A stretch of DNA of 19,378 nucleotides from CALMAK01 sp964392265 (GCA_964392265.1 CAYMOS010000007.1:1-19378), one strand, 5' to 3'. Counted from the first letter of the stretch, positions 7,318 to 15,347 are shown. Made by a program: numbers and translations. Notes: a model not told the origin generated them from the sequence alone.

Positions 7318-8604
7318 ATGATGATGGGTAGGCAAAAAAGACTAGAGAAGTATGTAAAAAAATACTTCAAACGACATCCTGAGGTTCGATTGGTGGTAGT
7401 ATCTGGTAGTATCGGAAAAACGTATACCAAGATTGCCATTGCGACTGTCCTGTCGCAGCGTTATCGAGTACGGTTATTCCATGGTAATCGAGGCACTAAT
7501 TTTACCGCCCCATTGGCCATCCTCGGTATTGACTACCCGGGAGACATTAAAGGCTTAAAGGCTTGGCGTACAATATTCAAGGCAGCCAGGCAACGTGTTC
7601 GTCAACCGGCTGACGTCGACGTCATTATCCTCGAGCTCAACTCGTCGAGTTTTGGGTCACTGCGGGCGTATGCCGACTATATTATTCCGGATATTGCTGT
7701 CATTACGGCAATCTCGGAGAGTAATCTGGAGGTCTTTCAGTCATTAGACTATGTCGCGCAGGAGCAATTATCAGTCGGAGCAATTAGTCGGAGCGTGCTG
7801 ATTAACCGGGATGATATCGAAGGACGTTTCGCTGCGTACCTGACAAATCCTGCGATGAATACGTTTGGCACAGGAGGAGCGGCCGAATATCGATTTTCTG
7901 AAGGAGATTTCTCGGAAGACAAAGGGTACACTGGGGGAATTATTATTCCTGGGTGGGAAGAGGCGATTCCTGTGACCCTGCGAACGTACGATGAGTTTTC
8001 ATTACGGCAGATTGTTGCAGCCTGTGCGGTGGGGGCTAAATTTGGTCTATCGCCACATGAGATTGCAACGGGCGCGATGGCCGTGCGACCATTGGACGGT
8101 CGTATGAATCCTTTGGCTGGTGTTGAAGGAAGTTTATTGATTGATAATACCGCCAATAACAGTCCATTGGGCGGTCGTATTGGATTGCGTTCGCTGTATC
8201 AAATCTCTGCACCCCAACGGGTGGCGGTATTTGGCTCGATGCAACATTTAGCACAATTGTCGATGACGGCGCATCAAGAGCTAGGACGGCTATGTGATCC
8301 TGCGCAGTTGGCATGGGTAGTGACAGTCGGTGAAGATGCTAATCGATATTTAGCACCTATGGCAAGGCAGCGCGGCTGCCAGGTGCGAGAGTGTGCGACA
8401 GCCATCGAGGCAGGTGCATTTGTTCATGGCATTATTGAACGAGACGGTGTGGTGTTATTTGATGGGCCTGAGGATGGCAATATCTATCTTGAAGAAGCAG
8501 TGAAGATTATCCTTCATAGCGCGACTGACGAGAAAAGACTAGTACGTCAATCACCTGAATGGCTACGGCGCAAGACGGAATTGTTTTCGCGATTCTCGGG
8601 ATAG
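7318..8604 (+). CDS. MurF-like Mur ligase family protein
   Basis: A 428-residue ATP-dependent ligase of the Mur family. The P-loop is SGSIGKT (29-35) in place of the usual GTNGKT pattern. The central domain contains ILELNSSSFGSL (about 104-115). The MurF-like signatures RPLDGRM (257-263) and IDNTANNSP (275-283) correspond to PxxGRM and DDxYNANP. The C-terminal domain (about 295-428) has the Rossmann-like strand VAVFGSM. MurF adds D-Ala-D-Ala to the UDP-MurNAc peptide, so a cell-wall role in the cytoplasm is likely, but the altered motifs could mean a different amino-acid or peptide substrate. Three ATG codons in a row (7318, 7321, 7324) could start it. A TATAGT box ends 9 nt upstream, so the leader is very short. 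The next gene starts 44 nt downstream. Confidence 0.78.
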   Translation: MMMGRQKRLEKYVKKYFKRHPEVRLVVVSGSIGKTYTKIAIATVLSQRYRVRLFHGNRGTNFTAPLAILGIDYPGDIKGLKAWRTIFKAARQRVRQPADVDVIILELNSSSFGSLRAYADYIIPDIAVITAISESNLEVFQSLDYVAQEQLSVGAISRSVLINRDDIEGRFAAYLTNPAMNTFGTGGAAEYRFSEGDFSEDKGYTGGIIIPGWEEAIPVTLRTYDEFSLRQIVAACAVGAKFGLSPHEIATGAMAVRPLDGRMNPLAGVEGSLLIDNTANNSPLGGRIGLRSLYQISAPQRVAVFGSMQHLAQLSMTAHQELGRLCDPAQLAWVVTVGEDANRYLAPMARQRGCQVRECATAIEAGAFVHGIIERDGVVLFDGPEDGNIYLEEAVKIILHSATDEKRLVRQSPEWLRRKTELFSRFSG

Positions 8605-8648
8605 TATATACTGTGAGATAAGTAGTTAAGCTAAATATAAGGAATAAG

Positions 8649-9869
8649 ATGGACAATAACCCAACGCCAACACCAAATTCGCCTCAGCCTTCTGGCGAGC
8701 CAACCCCAGCGACACCGCTTACTCCGGTGCCTAACACGACGTCGTCGATGCCAGTGCCACCAGCACCCACCGGAATGTTTACGACAGCAACGCCACAACC
8801 TCCAAAGAAATCAAAAAAGAAAATCATTATCGGTAGCATTATTGCTGGCGCCATTTTGCTTTTTGTTGGCGGTGGAGCCCTAGCTTATAATTTTTGGTAC
8901 CAAAACCCTGAAAAAGTTGTTTATGATGCTCTTATGAACACATTTAAGGCAAAAACAACAACTGGTAAGGGAAGTTTCACCGTTAAGTCAGACGCTGTTA
9001 GCTTGAAAGTCGAGTTTGACTCCAAAGGCAATCGTACTGATGGCCTGATTGATGCCAAGGTGACAATGACGGGTGAGGGGAGTGATGGCGAGAAATTGAC
9101 CGTTAATGTCACTGCTGCGTTACTGGTCAAGGGAGATACCTTCTATTTCAAGCTAGATAACCTGCGTGAAACAGTTAAGGATCTTGAGTCTAATCTGGGT
9201 GAGATGGCAACTGCTGCCGAACCAATCATCAACAAAATTGATGGACAGTGGGTCAGTGTCAAGGCAAGCGATTACGAAGATATTAGCAAAGAAGCTGCCG
9301 ATCAGCAGCGCTGCATGACGAAGGTATTCGATGATTTGACAACCAATGAGTCAATGAGACAAGAGGTTATTAGTCTCTATAAGACTAATAAGATACTGGT
9401 CATCGATAAAAAACTTGCTACAAAAAGTGTTGAAGGTGTTGCTAGTCTAGGCTACGAGGTGTCTGTTGATGTTGCGGCAACCAAGGCGTACATCAAGGGT
9501 CTCGCCGATACATCATTCGGGAAAGAAGTGAAGAAGTGTGATGATGATATTGATTTTGCTGATGCAGCCGATGATATTTCAACGGTTAAATCTGATGGCA
9601 GCTCAACAATTCAGCTATGGGTAAGTCGATTTGGCCACGAGGTTACCGAATTGAACATCACGGGCAAGTCTGATGATTCCTCTGGTTCGTTTGTCTTTAA
9701 CCCTATCTTCAATAAGGATGTTGAAATTGAGGCACCAAAAGATGCAATTACCCTCAAACAACTCCAGGCAGATATTCAGAAGATGGTAGAAGACTACTAC
9801 AGCAGTCAATATGACATGTATGATGAATATTCGTATGACGACGAAGTGAACCGGTACAACCTTAACTAA
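8649..9869 (+). CDS. Membrane-anchored surface protein with Pro/Thr-rich N-terminus
   Basis: A 406-residue protein I do not recognise. Residues 1-52 are cytoplasmic in position and rich in Pro and Thr. KKSKKK (53-58) precedes one membrane helix (about 59-80). The remaining 320 residues should be outside. That part looks rich in beta strands (alternating hydrophobic strands such as LKVEFDSKGN and LTVNVTAALLV). It has just two cysteines (222 and 297), able to form a disulfide. It recalls LolA/LppX-like lipid-binding folds, but that is only an impression. The tail is acidic and tyrosine-rich (SYDDE, YNLN end). AAGGA lies 5 nt before the ATG, and TATACT at 8607-8612 gives it its own promoter just after the MurF-like gene. 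Confidence 0.75.
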   Translation: MDNNPTPTPNSPQPSGEPTPATPLTPVPNTTSSMPVPPAPTGMFTTATPQPPKKSKKKIIIGSIIAGAILLFVGGGALAYNFWYQNPEKVVYDALMNTFKAKTTTGKGSFTVKSDAVSLKVEFDSKGNRTDGLIDAKVTMTGEGSDGEKLTVNVTAALLVKGDTFYFKLDNLRETVKDLESNLGEMATAAEPIINKIDGQWVSVKASDYEDISKEAADQQRCMTKVFDDLTTNESMRQEVISLYKTNKILVIDKKLATKSVEGVASLGYEVSVDVAATKAYIKGLADTSFGKEVKKCDDDIDFADAADDISTVKSDGSSTIQLWVSRFGHEVTELNITGKSDDSSGSFVFNPIFNKDVEIEAPKDAITLKQLQADIQKMVEDYYSSQYDMYDEYSYDDEVNRYNLN

Positions 9870-9889
9870 GTTCCCATAGCCAGACCTAT

Positions 9890-9920
9890 AGATGCCATCT
9901 CGTCACAAGAGGTGGCATCT
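9890..9920 (+). terminator. Hairpin between the surface-protein gene and leuS
   Basis: A 12-bp stem (AGATGCCATCTC/GAGGTGGCATCT, one G-T pair) with a 7-nt loop. It has only a short T tail (GTTAT), so termination may be weak. The leuS -10 box begins 3 nt after it. Confidence 0.55.
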
Positions 9921-9922
9921 GT

Positions 9923-9935
9923 TATACTGGGGCGT
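9923..9935 (+). promoter_or_regulatory. -10 box giving a leaderless leuS mRNA
   Basis: TATACT at 9923-9928 is followed by 7 nt and the leuS ATG (9936). Any -35 element would fall inside the preceding hairpin. Confidence 0.5.
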
Positions 9936-12872
9936 ATGAAGCGCTATAATCCATCCGACATCGAACAAAAGTGGCAACAAATCTGGGATCAAGAAGGTAC
10001 CTATGCCGTCGATCTCCACGATGCCTCCCGGCCGAAATATTATGGATTTAGCATGCTCCCGGGTATTACTGGTGCTGGAATTCACATTGGTCATGGGCGC
10101 ACCTATCAGTTTTCGGATATCAAGGTACGTGCCAAGAGGCAACAGGGCTATAACGCCTATCACCCTATTGGGTGGGATAGCTTTGGTCTGCCGGTTGAGA
10201 ATTACGCGATCAAGGTAGGTAAGAAACCGCGCGATGCTCATGATGAGGCCAAAGAGAATTTTGTTCGTCAGCTAAAGCGCCTTGGGTTTAGTTTTGACTG
10301 GTCAAAAGAGATTTCAACGGCCGATCCAGAATATTACAAATGGACGCAGTGGATTTTTGCAAAATTATACGAACATGATTTGGCGTATCAAAAAGAACAG
10401 CCACAGTGGTGGTGCGAAACCGACAATACGGTGCTGGCGAACGAACAGGTTGAGGGTGGTAAGTGTTGGCGCTGTGGTAACCAAGTCGTCAAACGCAATC
10501 TCAAACAATGGTTCTTCCGTATTACTGCCTATGCAGATGAGATATTAGAGGCAACCGACGCCTTAGATTGGACGGACATGGTCAAGACCATGCAGAAGAA
10601 CTGGATTGGCCGGTCGATGGGTGCCGAAGTGGAGTTTGCCGTTGATGGATCTGACGAGGTTATCACCGTGTTTACGACGAGACCCGATACGTTATTTGGT
10701 GCGAGTTTTGTTGCCTTGGCGCCCGAGAACCCTCTGGCGAAGACTCTGGCAACAGCAGAGGCTAAGGACCGCGTGGAAGAATATATTGCCGTCTCAGCCA
10801 GTAAGTCAGAGGTAGAGCGTCAAGAGAACAAGCAAAAGACGGGTGTTTTCACTGGCAGGTACGCGATTAATCCAGTGAATGGCACTAAATTACCTATCTG
10901 GGTGGCGGATTATGTGTTGGGTGGCTATGGGACTGGTGCGCTGATGGCAGTGCCAGCACACGATGAGCGTGATTATGAATTCGCCGAGAAATTCAGCCTC
11001 CCGATTATTCAGGTTGTTGCTCCTCGTCATGTTGACGAGGCTAGTCCATTCCGGCCCGACAAAGAGACGATTCCGCGCAATGTCGTTGCCTGTGTTATCA
11101 AGCACCCAGACGAAGACAAGTATCTGATGGCATTGCCACGCGGTGGCGATAAATGGGCGCCATTAATGGGCGGCATCGAAGGGGATGAATCGATTGAGGA
11201 GACGGTCCGCCGCGAAATTATTGAAGAGACTGGCTATGTGAACATCGCCTCGATTCAACCGAAGGGCAATGTGTTTGCCGGTGAATTTTACACCCCTCAC
11301 AAAGATCTTAACCGTATCGCCTATAACAACGTGGTGTATGTCGAATTAGGATCACTAGAGCAAGATATGTCGCTGGCAGTTGATATTGATGAACAAGAGA
11401 CAGAATGGGTGACACTCGACGAGTTTACGTCTCGTAAAGATAGTGCCTCAAACAACCGAGGTGTCATCGAAGCATTGGAACAAGGCGCGCAACTATGGAC
11501 AGGCGAGGGCCGACTGATTAATTCTGGCATCTTTGATGGCTATGAGACCAGTGATGCCCGCGAAGAGATCGTGGCGTGGTTGGAACAGCAGGGTACTGGT
11601 CGCACCAAAGTTACCTATAAAATGCATGACTGGCTGATCAGTCGCCAGCGTTACTGGGGTGCACCGATCCCGATTGTTCATGTCGAAGGTCGCGCGCCGA
11701 TTGCCGTCAATGAAAAATGTCTGCCGGTGGTGTTGCCAGACGTCGAAGATTTCAAACCAACGGGGGGCAATACTTCGGTATTAGCACAGGTTGATGATTG
11801 GGTGCGTGTATGGGTAAACGTTGACACGGGCGAAACGGTTGCTATTACCGAACCAAAGCCAGATGGTGAGGCTTGGACTGAGGGCCGCCGTGAGACAGAT
11901 ACTCTCGATGGGTACGCCTGCAGTAGTTGGTATTTTATTCGCTACATTGATCCGTTTAATGATCAGCAAGCCTGGGATCCAGAGCTTGCCAAGGCCTGGA
12001 TGCCAGTTGATTATTACAATGGTGCTGACCATGCGGTCGCTCATCTGCTGTACAGTCGTTTCTGGATGCGGTTCTTCTACAAACTTGGTCTGGTGCCAAC
12101 GCCTGAACCGTTTAAACGCATGATGTATAACGCCTATATCATGGCACCGGATGGTCAAAAGATGTCCAAATCTAAGGGCAATGTAATTGATCCGATGGAG
12201 ATTATGGACAGCGGGTACGGCGCGGATGCACTGCGCGTCTACGAGATGTTTATTGCGCCGTATGATATGGACGCGCCATGGGATACTCGTGGTGTGCCGG
12301 GTACGTATCGCTTCCTCAGTCGTATCTGGAACCTGACACAAGAATATATTGAGGCCAGCCAGGCAAGTGCAGGCAAGGCAGACGCTGAGATTCTCAAGTT
12401 GGTTCATGGCACGATCAAGAAAGTTACCAGCGACATCGAGGATGAAAAATTCAATACGGCTGTCGCCGCCATGATGGAATTAGTCAACAATCTGTACAAG
12501 ATCAAAGAGGCAAGTGGTATCGGCAAGAATGACGCTTGGCAATTTGCCATCGAGAGTCTCTTGCAGATTGTGGCACCGTTTGCGCCACACTTGGCTGAAG
12601 AATTGTGGCACCAAATTGGTCATACTGATACGATTCACCGCGATCACTGGCCAAAATGGGATGATGCATTGCTGGTTACTGATACTATGACGATTGCTGT
12701 ACAGGTCAATGGCAAATTACGCGCCACCGTCGAGATTACGGCGGATGCTAGTGACGACGATGTAAAAGCTGCTGCCTTGGCCGAATCGAACGTCATAAAA
12801 TTCCTTGATAACAAACAGCCGGCCAAAGTGATTTATATCCCTGGCCGACTGGTCAATGTGGTCGTAAAATAA
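9936..12872 (+). CDS. leuS: Leucyl-tRNA synthetase with an inserted Nudix domain
   Basis: A 978-residue class Ia synthetase that charges tRNA-Leu. HIGH is at 50-53 and KMSKS at 742-746. The zinc-type module (WWC at 160, CWRC at 177-180) is kept. The editing domain shows TTRPDTLFGASF (247-258) and AVPAHDERDYEFA (338-350) with the conserved Asp343. Between PIIQVV (356-361) and the resumption at GEGRLINSG (about 523-531) lies about 150 extra residues carrying a perfect Nudix box. TYKMHDWLISRQRYWG (559-574) then returns to the normal fold. The C-terminal anticodon-binding and small terminal domains are present. I start at the ATG of 9936, not the in-frame GTG at 9912, which lies in the upstream hairpin. 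It ends 18 nt before a terminator serving the convergent gene. Confidence 0.97.
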   Translation: MKRYNPSDIEQKWQQIWDQEGTYAVDLHDASRPKYYGFSMLPGITGAGIHIGHGRTYQFSDIKVRAKRQQGYNAYHPIGWDSFGLPVENYAIKVGKKPRDAHDEAKENFVRQLKRLGFSFDWSKEISTADPEYYKWTQWIFAKLYEHDLAYQKEQPQWWCETDNTVLANEQVEGGKCWRCGNQVVKRNLKQWFFRITAYADEILEATDALDWTDMVKTMQKNWIGRSMGAEVEFAVDGSDEVITVFTTRPDTLFGASFVALAPENPLAKTLATAEAKDRVEEYIAVSASKSEVERQENKQKTGVFTGRYAINPVNGTKLPIWVADYVLGGYGTGALMAVPAHDERDYEFAEKFSLPIIQVVAPRHVDEASPFRPDKETIPRNVVACVIKHPDEDKYLMALPRGGDKWAPLMGGIEGDESIEETVRREIIEETGYVNIASIQPKGNVFAGEFYTPHKDLNRIAYNNVVYVELGSLEQDMSLAVDIDEQETEWVTLDEFTSRKDSASNNRGVIEALEQGAQLWTGEGRLINSGIFDGYETSDAREEIVAWLEQQGTGRTKVTYKMHDWLISRQRYWGAPIPIVHVEGRAPIAVNEKCLPVVLPDVEDFKPTGGNTSVLAQVDDWVRVWVNVDTGETVAITEPKPDGEAWTEGRRETDTLDGYACSSWYFIRYIDPFNDQQAWDPELAKAWMPVDYYNGADHAVAHLLYSRFWMRFFYKLGLVPTPEPFKRMMYNAYIMAPDGQKMSKSKGNVIDPMEIMDSGYGADALRVYEMFIAPYDMDAPWDTRGVPGTYRFLSRIWNLTQEYIEASQASAGKADAEILKLVHGTIKKVTSDIEDEKFNTAVAAMMELVNNLYKIKEASGIGKNDAWQFAIESLLQIVAPFAPHLAEELWHQIGHTDTIHRDHWPKWDDALLVTDTMTIAVQVNGKLRATVEITADASDDDVKAAALAESNVIKFLDNKQPAKVIYIPGRLVNVVVK
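11028..11480 (+). other. Nudix domain inserted in the LeuRS editing region
   Basis: Residues about 365-515 of LeuRS. The box runs from Gly412 to Tyr434 and fits Gx5Ex7REUxEExGU at every position (Glu418, Arg426-Glu427, Glu430-Glu431, Gly433). Flanking parts fit a whole Nudix fold: strand NVVACVIKH (382-390), ALPRGGDKWAPLMGG before the box, then VVYVEL (466-471) and the late ETEWVTLDEF (488-497). The reading frame is continuous through both joins. Confidence 0.88.
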
Positions 12873-12890
12873 TCCCCTAAAAAGGGCAAA

Positions 12891-12911
12891 GCCCCGTCAC
12901 GGTGACGGGGC
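12891..12911 (-). terminator. GC-rich terminator overlapping the end of gene A
   Basis: GCCCCGTCAC and GTGACGGGGC form a nearly perfect palindrome. On the minus strand it is followed by TTTGCCCTTTTT. The TGA stop of gene A (12899-12897) lies within it. It also stands 18 nt after the leuS stop. Confidence 0.7.
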
Positions 12912-13223
12912 GATGTCCTTCCAGATTGAGTGGCCGATACGGACCAGCACCGCGATGGTGCGAGCCAGTACTGCGACGGCACCGTACGCCAGTGCGGTCA
13001 CCCACAACGTCAGCCCGAAGGCGACGAAGTGGGCAAGACTGAAATCCGGCGCCTGGTCGGCGACCACCCAGAGGGTGGTGTAGCCGAGCGGCAGGCTCCC
13101 GAGGCTGAACAGCCCCAGGAGGACGAACTTGGACCGCGGCACCGCGGTCTCAATCTTGCTGTGCACGAAACATAGGCCGAGGACGGCGACGATGCCGACA
13201 ACGAGCAGGGGAAGATTGCTCAT
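12897..13223 (-). CDS. Gene A: small hydrophobic membrane protein, GC-rich, unknown
   Basis: A 108-residue protein with three or four membrane helices (about residues 5-22, 32-52, 62-85 and 80-97) and no recognisable motif. I cannot name it. Third codon positions are overwhelmingly G or C (runs of GTC, GCC, CTC, CTG), unlike leuS and rpmF on either side. It lies opposite to them on the minus strand. It has its own perfect sigma70-type promoter and its own terminator, so it is monocistronic. The ribosome-binding site is weak (GAGATTGG about 7 nt before the ATG). It resembles genes B, C and D in composition, orientation and promoter design and is probably acquired. Confidence 0.72.
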   Translation of the reverse strand: MSNLPLLVVGIVAVLGLCFVHSKIETAVPRSKFVLLGLFSLGSLPLGYTTLWVVADQAPDFSLAHFVAFGLTLWVTALAYGAVAVLARTIAVLVRIGHSIWKDIAPSP

Positions 13224-13279
13224 TTCGTTTCCAATCTCTTGTCGAAGGACATGCAGGCCAATGATAAGCCCACACTTTC

Positions 13280-13308
13280 ATTATACCACTAACGCTTTAT
13301 TTTGTCAA
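13280..13308 (-). promoter_or_regulatory. Consensus sigma70-type promoter of gene A
   Basis: On the minus strand TTGACA (13308-13303), a 17-bp spacer and TATAAT (13285-13280) match the textbook consensus at all twelve positions. The leader to the ATG is about 50 nt. Confidence 0.85.
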
Positions 13309-13338
13309 TGCTTATCGTCATATCTCCTGATATTACTC

Positions 13339-13367
13339 TTGAGAGTTTAGGGATAATACGGTATAAT
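13339..13367 (+). promoter_or_regulatory. Promoter of the rpmF operon
   Basis: TTGAGA (13339-13344), 17 bp, TATAAT (13362-13367). It lies back to back with the gene A promoter and 45 nt before the rpmF ATG. Confidence 0.7.
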
Positions 13368-13412
13368 CATGTCTAAGATTCTATTACTAAGCCTGAAAAG
13401 GAGAACTTTACC

Positions 13413-13559
13413 ATGGCACAACCTAAGAAACAGAGCAGTCCACGCAAGACTGGCCTACGCCGCAGTCACCTGCGCCTCAAGCTAGCACGCATGGTTAACC
13501 GCACCTCACCAGTCAAGGTCAAGACGACCAAGAACGAAACTGGCAAAAAAGCTGCCTAG
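13413..13559 (+). CDS. rpmF: Ribosomal protein bL32, short zinc-free form
   Basis: A 48-residue basic protein starting MAQPKKQSSPRKTGLRRSH, which matches the N-terminal signature of bL32 (MAVPKxxxSxxRxxxRRxH). Normal bL32 continues into a four-cysteine zinc ribbon. Here the protein has no cysteine and ends in a lysine-rich tail. It is a structural protein of the 50S subunit. AAGGAG lies 9 nt before the ATG and a good promoter further up. It is followed 56 nt later by nusB, with which it is probably co-transcribed. Confidence 0.88.
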   Translation: MAQPKKQSSPRKTGLRRSHLRLKLARMVNRTSPVKVKTTKNETGKKAA

Positions 13560-13615
13560 TCTGTCATTTGATAGACGTCGCATGTTAAATTAACAAAAAG
13601 GAACTATAACGGATT

Positions 13616-14077
13616 ATGGCATCAAACCGACATCTTGGGCGAATTGTCGCGCTGCAAACACTGTACGAATTTGAGTTTCGTGTTCAAGCGGATGATGATT
13701 CGGTCAGTGCTGAGGATATTCTTGATCGCAATCTTGAACGATACGAATCAGCAATACAAGACAAGGCATTTGTTCGTGAACTCGTCGAAGGCGTCATTGC
13801 CGGTCAACCTGATCTTGATGCAAAAATTCAGCCGATTGCGCCAGAATGGCCCATCGAGCAGATTGCCCGTGTTGATCGTACCATCCTCAGGATGGGTCTG
13901 TTTGAGCTACTGCATCGGGCAGAGATTGTCCCACCAAAGGTAGCAATCAACGAAGCAGTAGAATTAGCCAAAGCGTTTGGTTCCGATAACTCAAGTAAGT
14001 TCGTCAACGGCGTCCTCGGGACAGCCTATCGAACACTTGTGGAAGGGCAAAGCGAGCATGGCAGCGCAGCAGTTTGA
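13616..14077 (+). CDS. nusB: Transcription antitermination factor NusB
   Basis: A 153-residue all-helical NusB. The N-terminal RHLGRIVALQTLYEFEF (5-21) carries the arginine-rich RNA-contact patch and the family signature. The C-terminal half shows PPKVAINEAVELAKAFG and then SSKFVNGVLG, both highly typical. With NusE (S10) it binds boxA in rRNA leaders and helps antitermination. AAAAGGAA lies about 12 nt before the ATG. The last 20 nt overlap the next gene. Its place between rpmF and rnc puts rRNA transcription and processing in one operon. Confidence 0.95.
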   Translation: MASNRHLGRIVALQTLYEFEFRVQADDDSVSAEDILDRNLERYESAIQDKAFVRELVEGVIAGQPDLDAKIQPIAPEWPIEQIARVDRTILRMGLFELLHRAEIVPPKVAINEAVELAKAFGSDNSSKFVNGVLGTAYRTLVEGQSEHGSAAV

Positions 14078-14552
14078 TAAATTCAAAAAATACTTCTCCC
14101 GTAAAAAACCATCTATTCAAGAAATTGTCCGTGAACCAACTGCGGGTGGTGTAGTATTCCGCCGCACCAAAGATGACAAGATTGAGATCTTGTTGATTCA
14201 AGACGCTAAAGACCGCTGGACGATCCCGAAGGGGCACATCGAAGAAGGCGAAACAGCCAAACAAACCGCCGCACGTGAGATTGGCGAAGAGGCTGGCCTT
14301 CATGACGTTGACGTCCTAGATTGGCTAGGGAAGATTCATTTTCGCTATCGTCGTATCGACAAGCTTGTATTGATGACGACACAGATCTATTTGGTGCGTG
14401 CCAAAGGTGATACGAGTGCGATTAAGAAGGAAGAATGGATGAATGGTATTAAATGGTTTTCGTTCCATGATGCCCTGGACGCGATCGAATACGAGGACAT
14501 TGGCAAATTAATGTTACTGGCAATGAAGAAGATTCGACAGGAGAACCTGTAA
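14058..14552 (+). CDS. Nudix hydrolase
   Basis: A 164-residue Nudix enzyme with the complete box GHIEEGETAKQTAAREIGEE continuing AGL (fits Gx5Ex7REUxEExGU). AGGVVFRR and the strand WTIPKG precede the box, as usual. The basic N-terminus (FKKYFSRKKP) is an addition of about 30 residues. It should hydrolyse a nucleoside diphosphate linked to another group, with Mg2+. Substrate cannot be read from sequence, but small single-domain members of this kind often cleave Ap4A or (d)NTPs. I start at 14058, with GGAAGG 11 nt upstream. It overlaps nusB by 20 nt and its TAA abuts the rnc ATG, so coupling is likely. Confidence 0.9.
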   Translation: MAAQQFDKFKKYFSRKKPSIQEIVREPTAGGVVFRRTKDDKIEILLIQDAKDRWTIPKGHIEEGETAKQTAAREIGEEAGLHDVDVLDWLGKIHFRYRRIDKLVLMTTQIYLVRAKGDTSAIKKEEWMNGIKWFSFHDALDAIEYEDIGKLMLLAMKKIRQENL

Positions 14553-15260
14553 ATGAGTGGTATGCAAATTGCCCCGTATCAGACATTCGCTAGGGATCAC
14601 CTAGGCTTTGAGTTTAATGATATCCAGTTACTAGTGACCGCTTTGACGCACCGTAGTTATGTCAACGAGCATAAAAAGAGTGTCTCAGAACATAACGAAC
14701 GCCTAGAATTCCTCGGTGATGCCGTGTTAGAACTAGTGGTGACTGATTTCCTTTTCTCAAATTACTCTGAACCGGAGGGTATTTTGACAAGTTGGCGGGC
14801 TGCTTTGGTGCGGACGGAAAGTATTAGTGATGCAGGGGCAAAATTAGGCTATGAGCCATTGCTACGAATGAGCAAAGGTGAGAAAAGTGGCAGCGACCGT
14901 GCTCGTGCGCAGATACTGGCCAATGCTTTTGAGGCGGTGATCGGCGCGATTTACCTAGAACGAGGCTACGACGATGCAGCGGCATTTATTCACCAACATA
15001 TTACCAGCAAACTGACCGCTATTTTGGACGAGGGTTCATGGCGTGATCCTAAGTCACACCTTCAAGAGCTGGTGCAGCGCCACGATAACAGTACACCGCA
15101 ATACCGAGTGTTGGATGAGGTGGGGCCAGATCATGACAAGGTATTTACCTTGGGTGTCTTCTCTGGCGATACGCAAATTGGTGAGGGCACTGGCCCTAGC
15201 AAGCAAGCTGCCCAACAGCAAGCAGCTCGTAACGCATTAGAAAAGTACAAGGGCCGTTAA
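14553..15260 (+). CDS. rnc: Ribonuclease III
   Basis: A 235-residue RNase III, an endonuclease for double-stranded RNA that matures rRNA. The catalytic signature NERLEFLGDAVLEL is at 48-61 with Glu52 and Asp56. The second acidic site is ANAFEAVIGAIYLE, where Glu127 is kept but position 124 is Asn where many family members have Asp. A double-stranded RNA-binding domain covers about 165-235, ending GPSKQAAQQQAARNALE. AGGAG lies 9 nt before the ATG, inside the end of the Nudix gene. It is last in the rpmF-nusB-nudix-rnc run. rpsP has its own promoter after it. Confidence 0.96.
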   Translation: MSGMQIAPYQTFARDHLGFEFNDIQLLVTALTHRSYVNEHKKSVSEHNERLEFLGDAVLELVVTDFLFSNYSEPEGILTSWRAALVRTESISDAGAKLGYEPLLRMSKGEKSGSDRARAQILANAFEAVIGAIYLERGYDDAAAFIHQHITSKLTAILDEGSWRDPKSHLQELVQRHDNSTPQYRVLDEVGPDHDKVFTLGVFSGDTQIGEGTGPSKQAAQQQAARNALEKYKGR

Positions 15261-15264
15261 CTGA

Positions 15265-15293
15265 TTGACGAAACCGTGCCACTAGTGTATACT
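15265..15293 (+). promoter_or_regulatory. Promoter of rpsP
   Basis: TTGACG (15265-15270), 17 bp, TATACT (15288-15293) with a TG at the extended -10 position. It starts 5 nt after the rnc stop and leaves a leader of about 47 nt. Confidence 0.75.
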
Positions 15294-15347
15294 TATCAGA
15301 AGTAGAAAATAACGATTAAGAAGTAAGTTAAAGGAAATAGATTTTTT

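Noticed and set aside
11781..12407. A 208-codon ORF antisense to leuS
   Set aside because: It lies fully within the conserved catalytic part of leuS and has no promoter, SD or recognisable domain.
13370..13480. A leaderless ORF starting at the ATG of 13369 (MSKILLLSLKRR...)
   Set aside because: It overlaps the rpmF ribosome-binding site and start in another frame. The rpmF reading frame has clear family similarity and a good SD.
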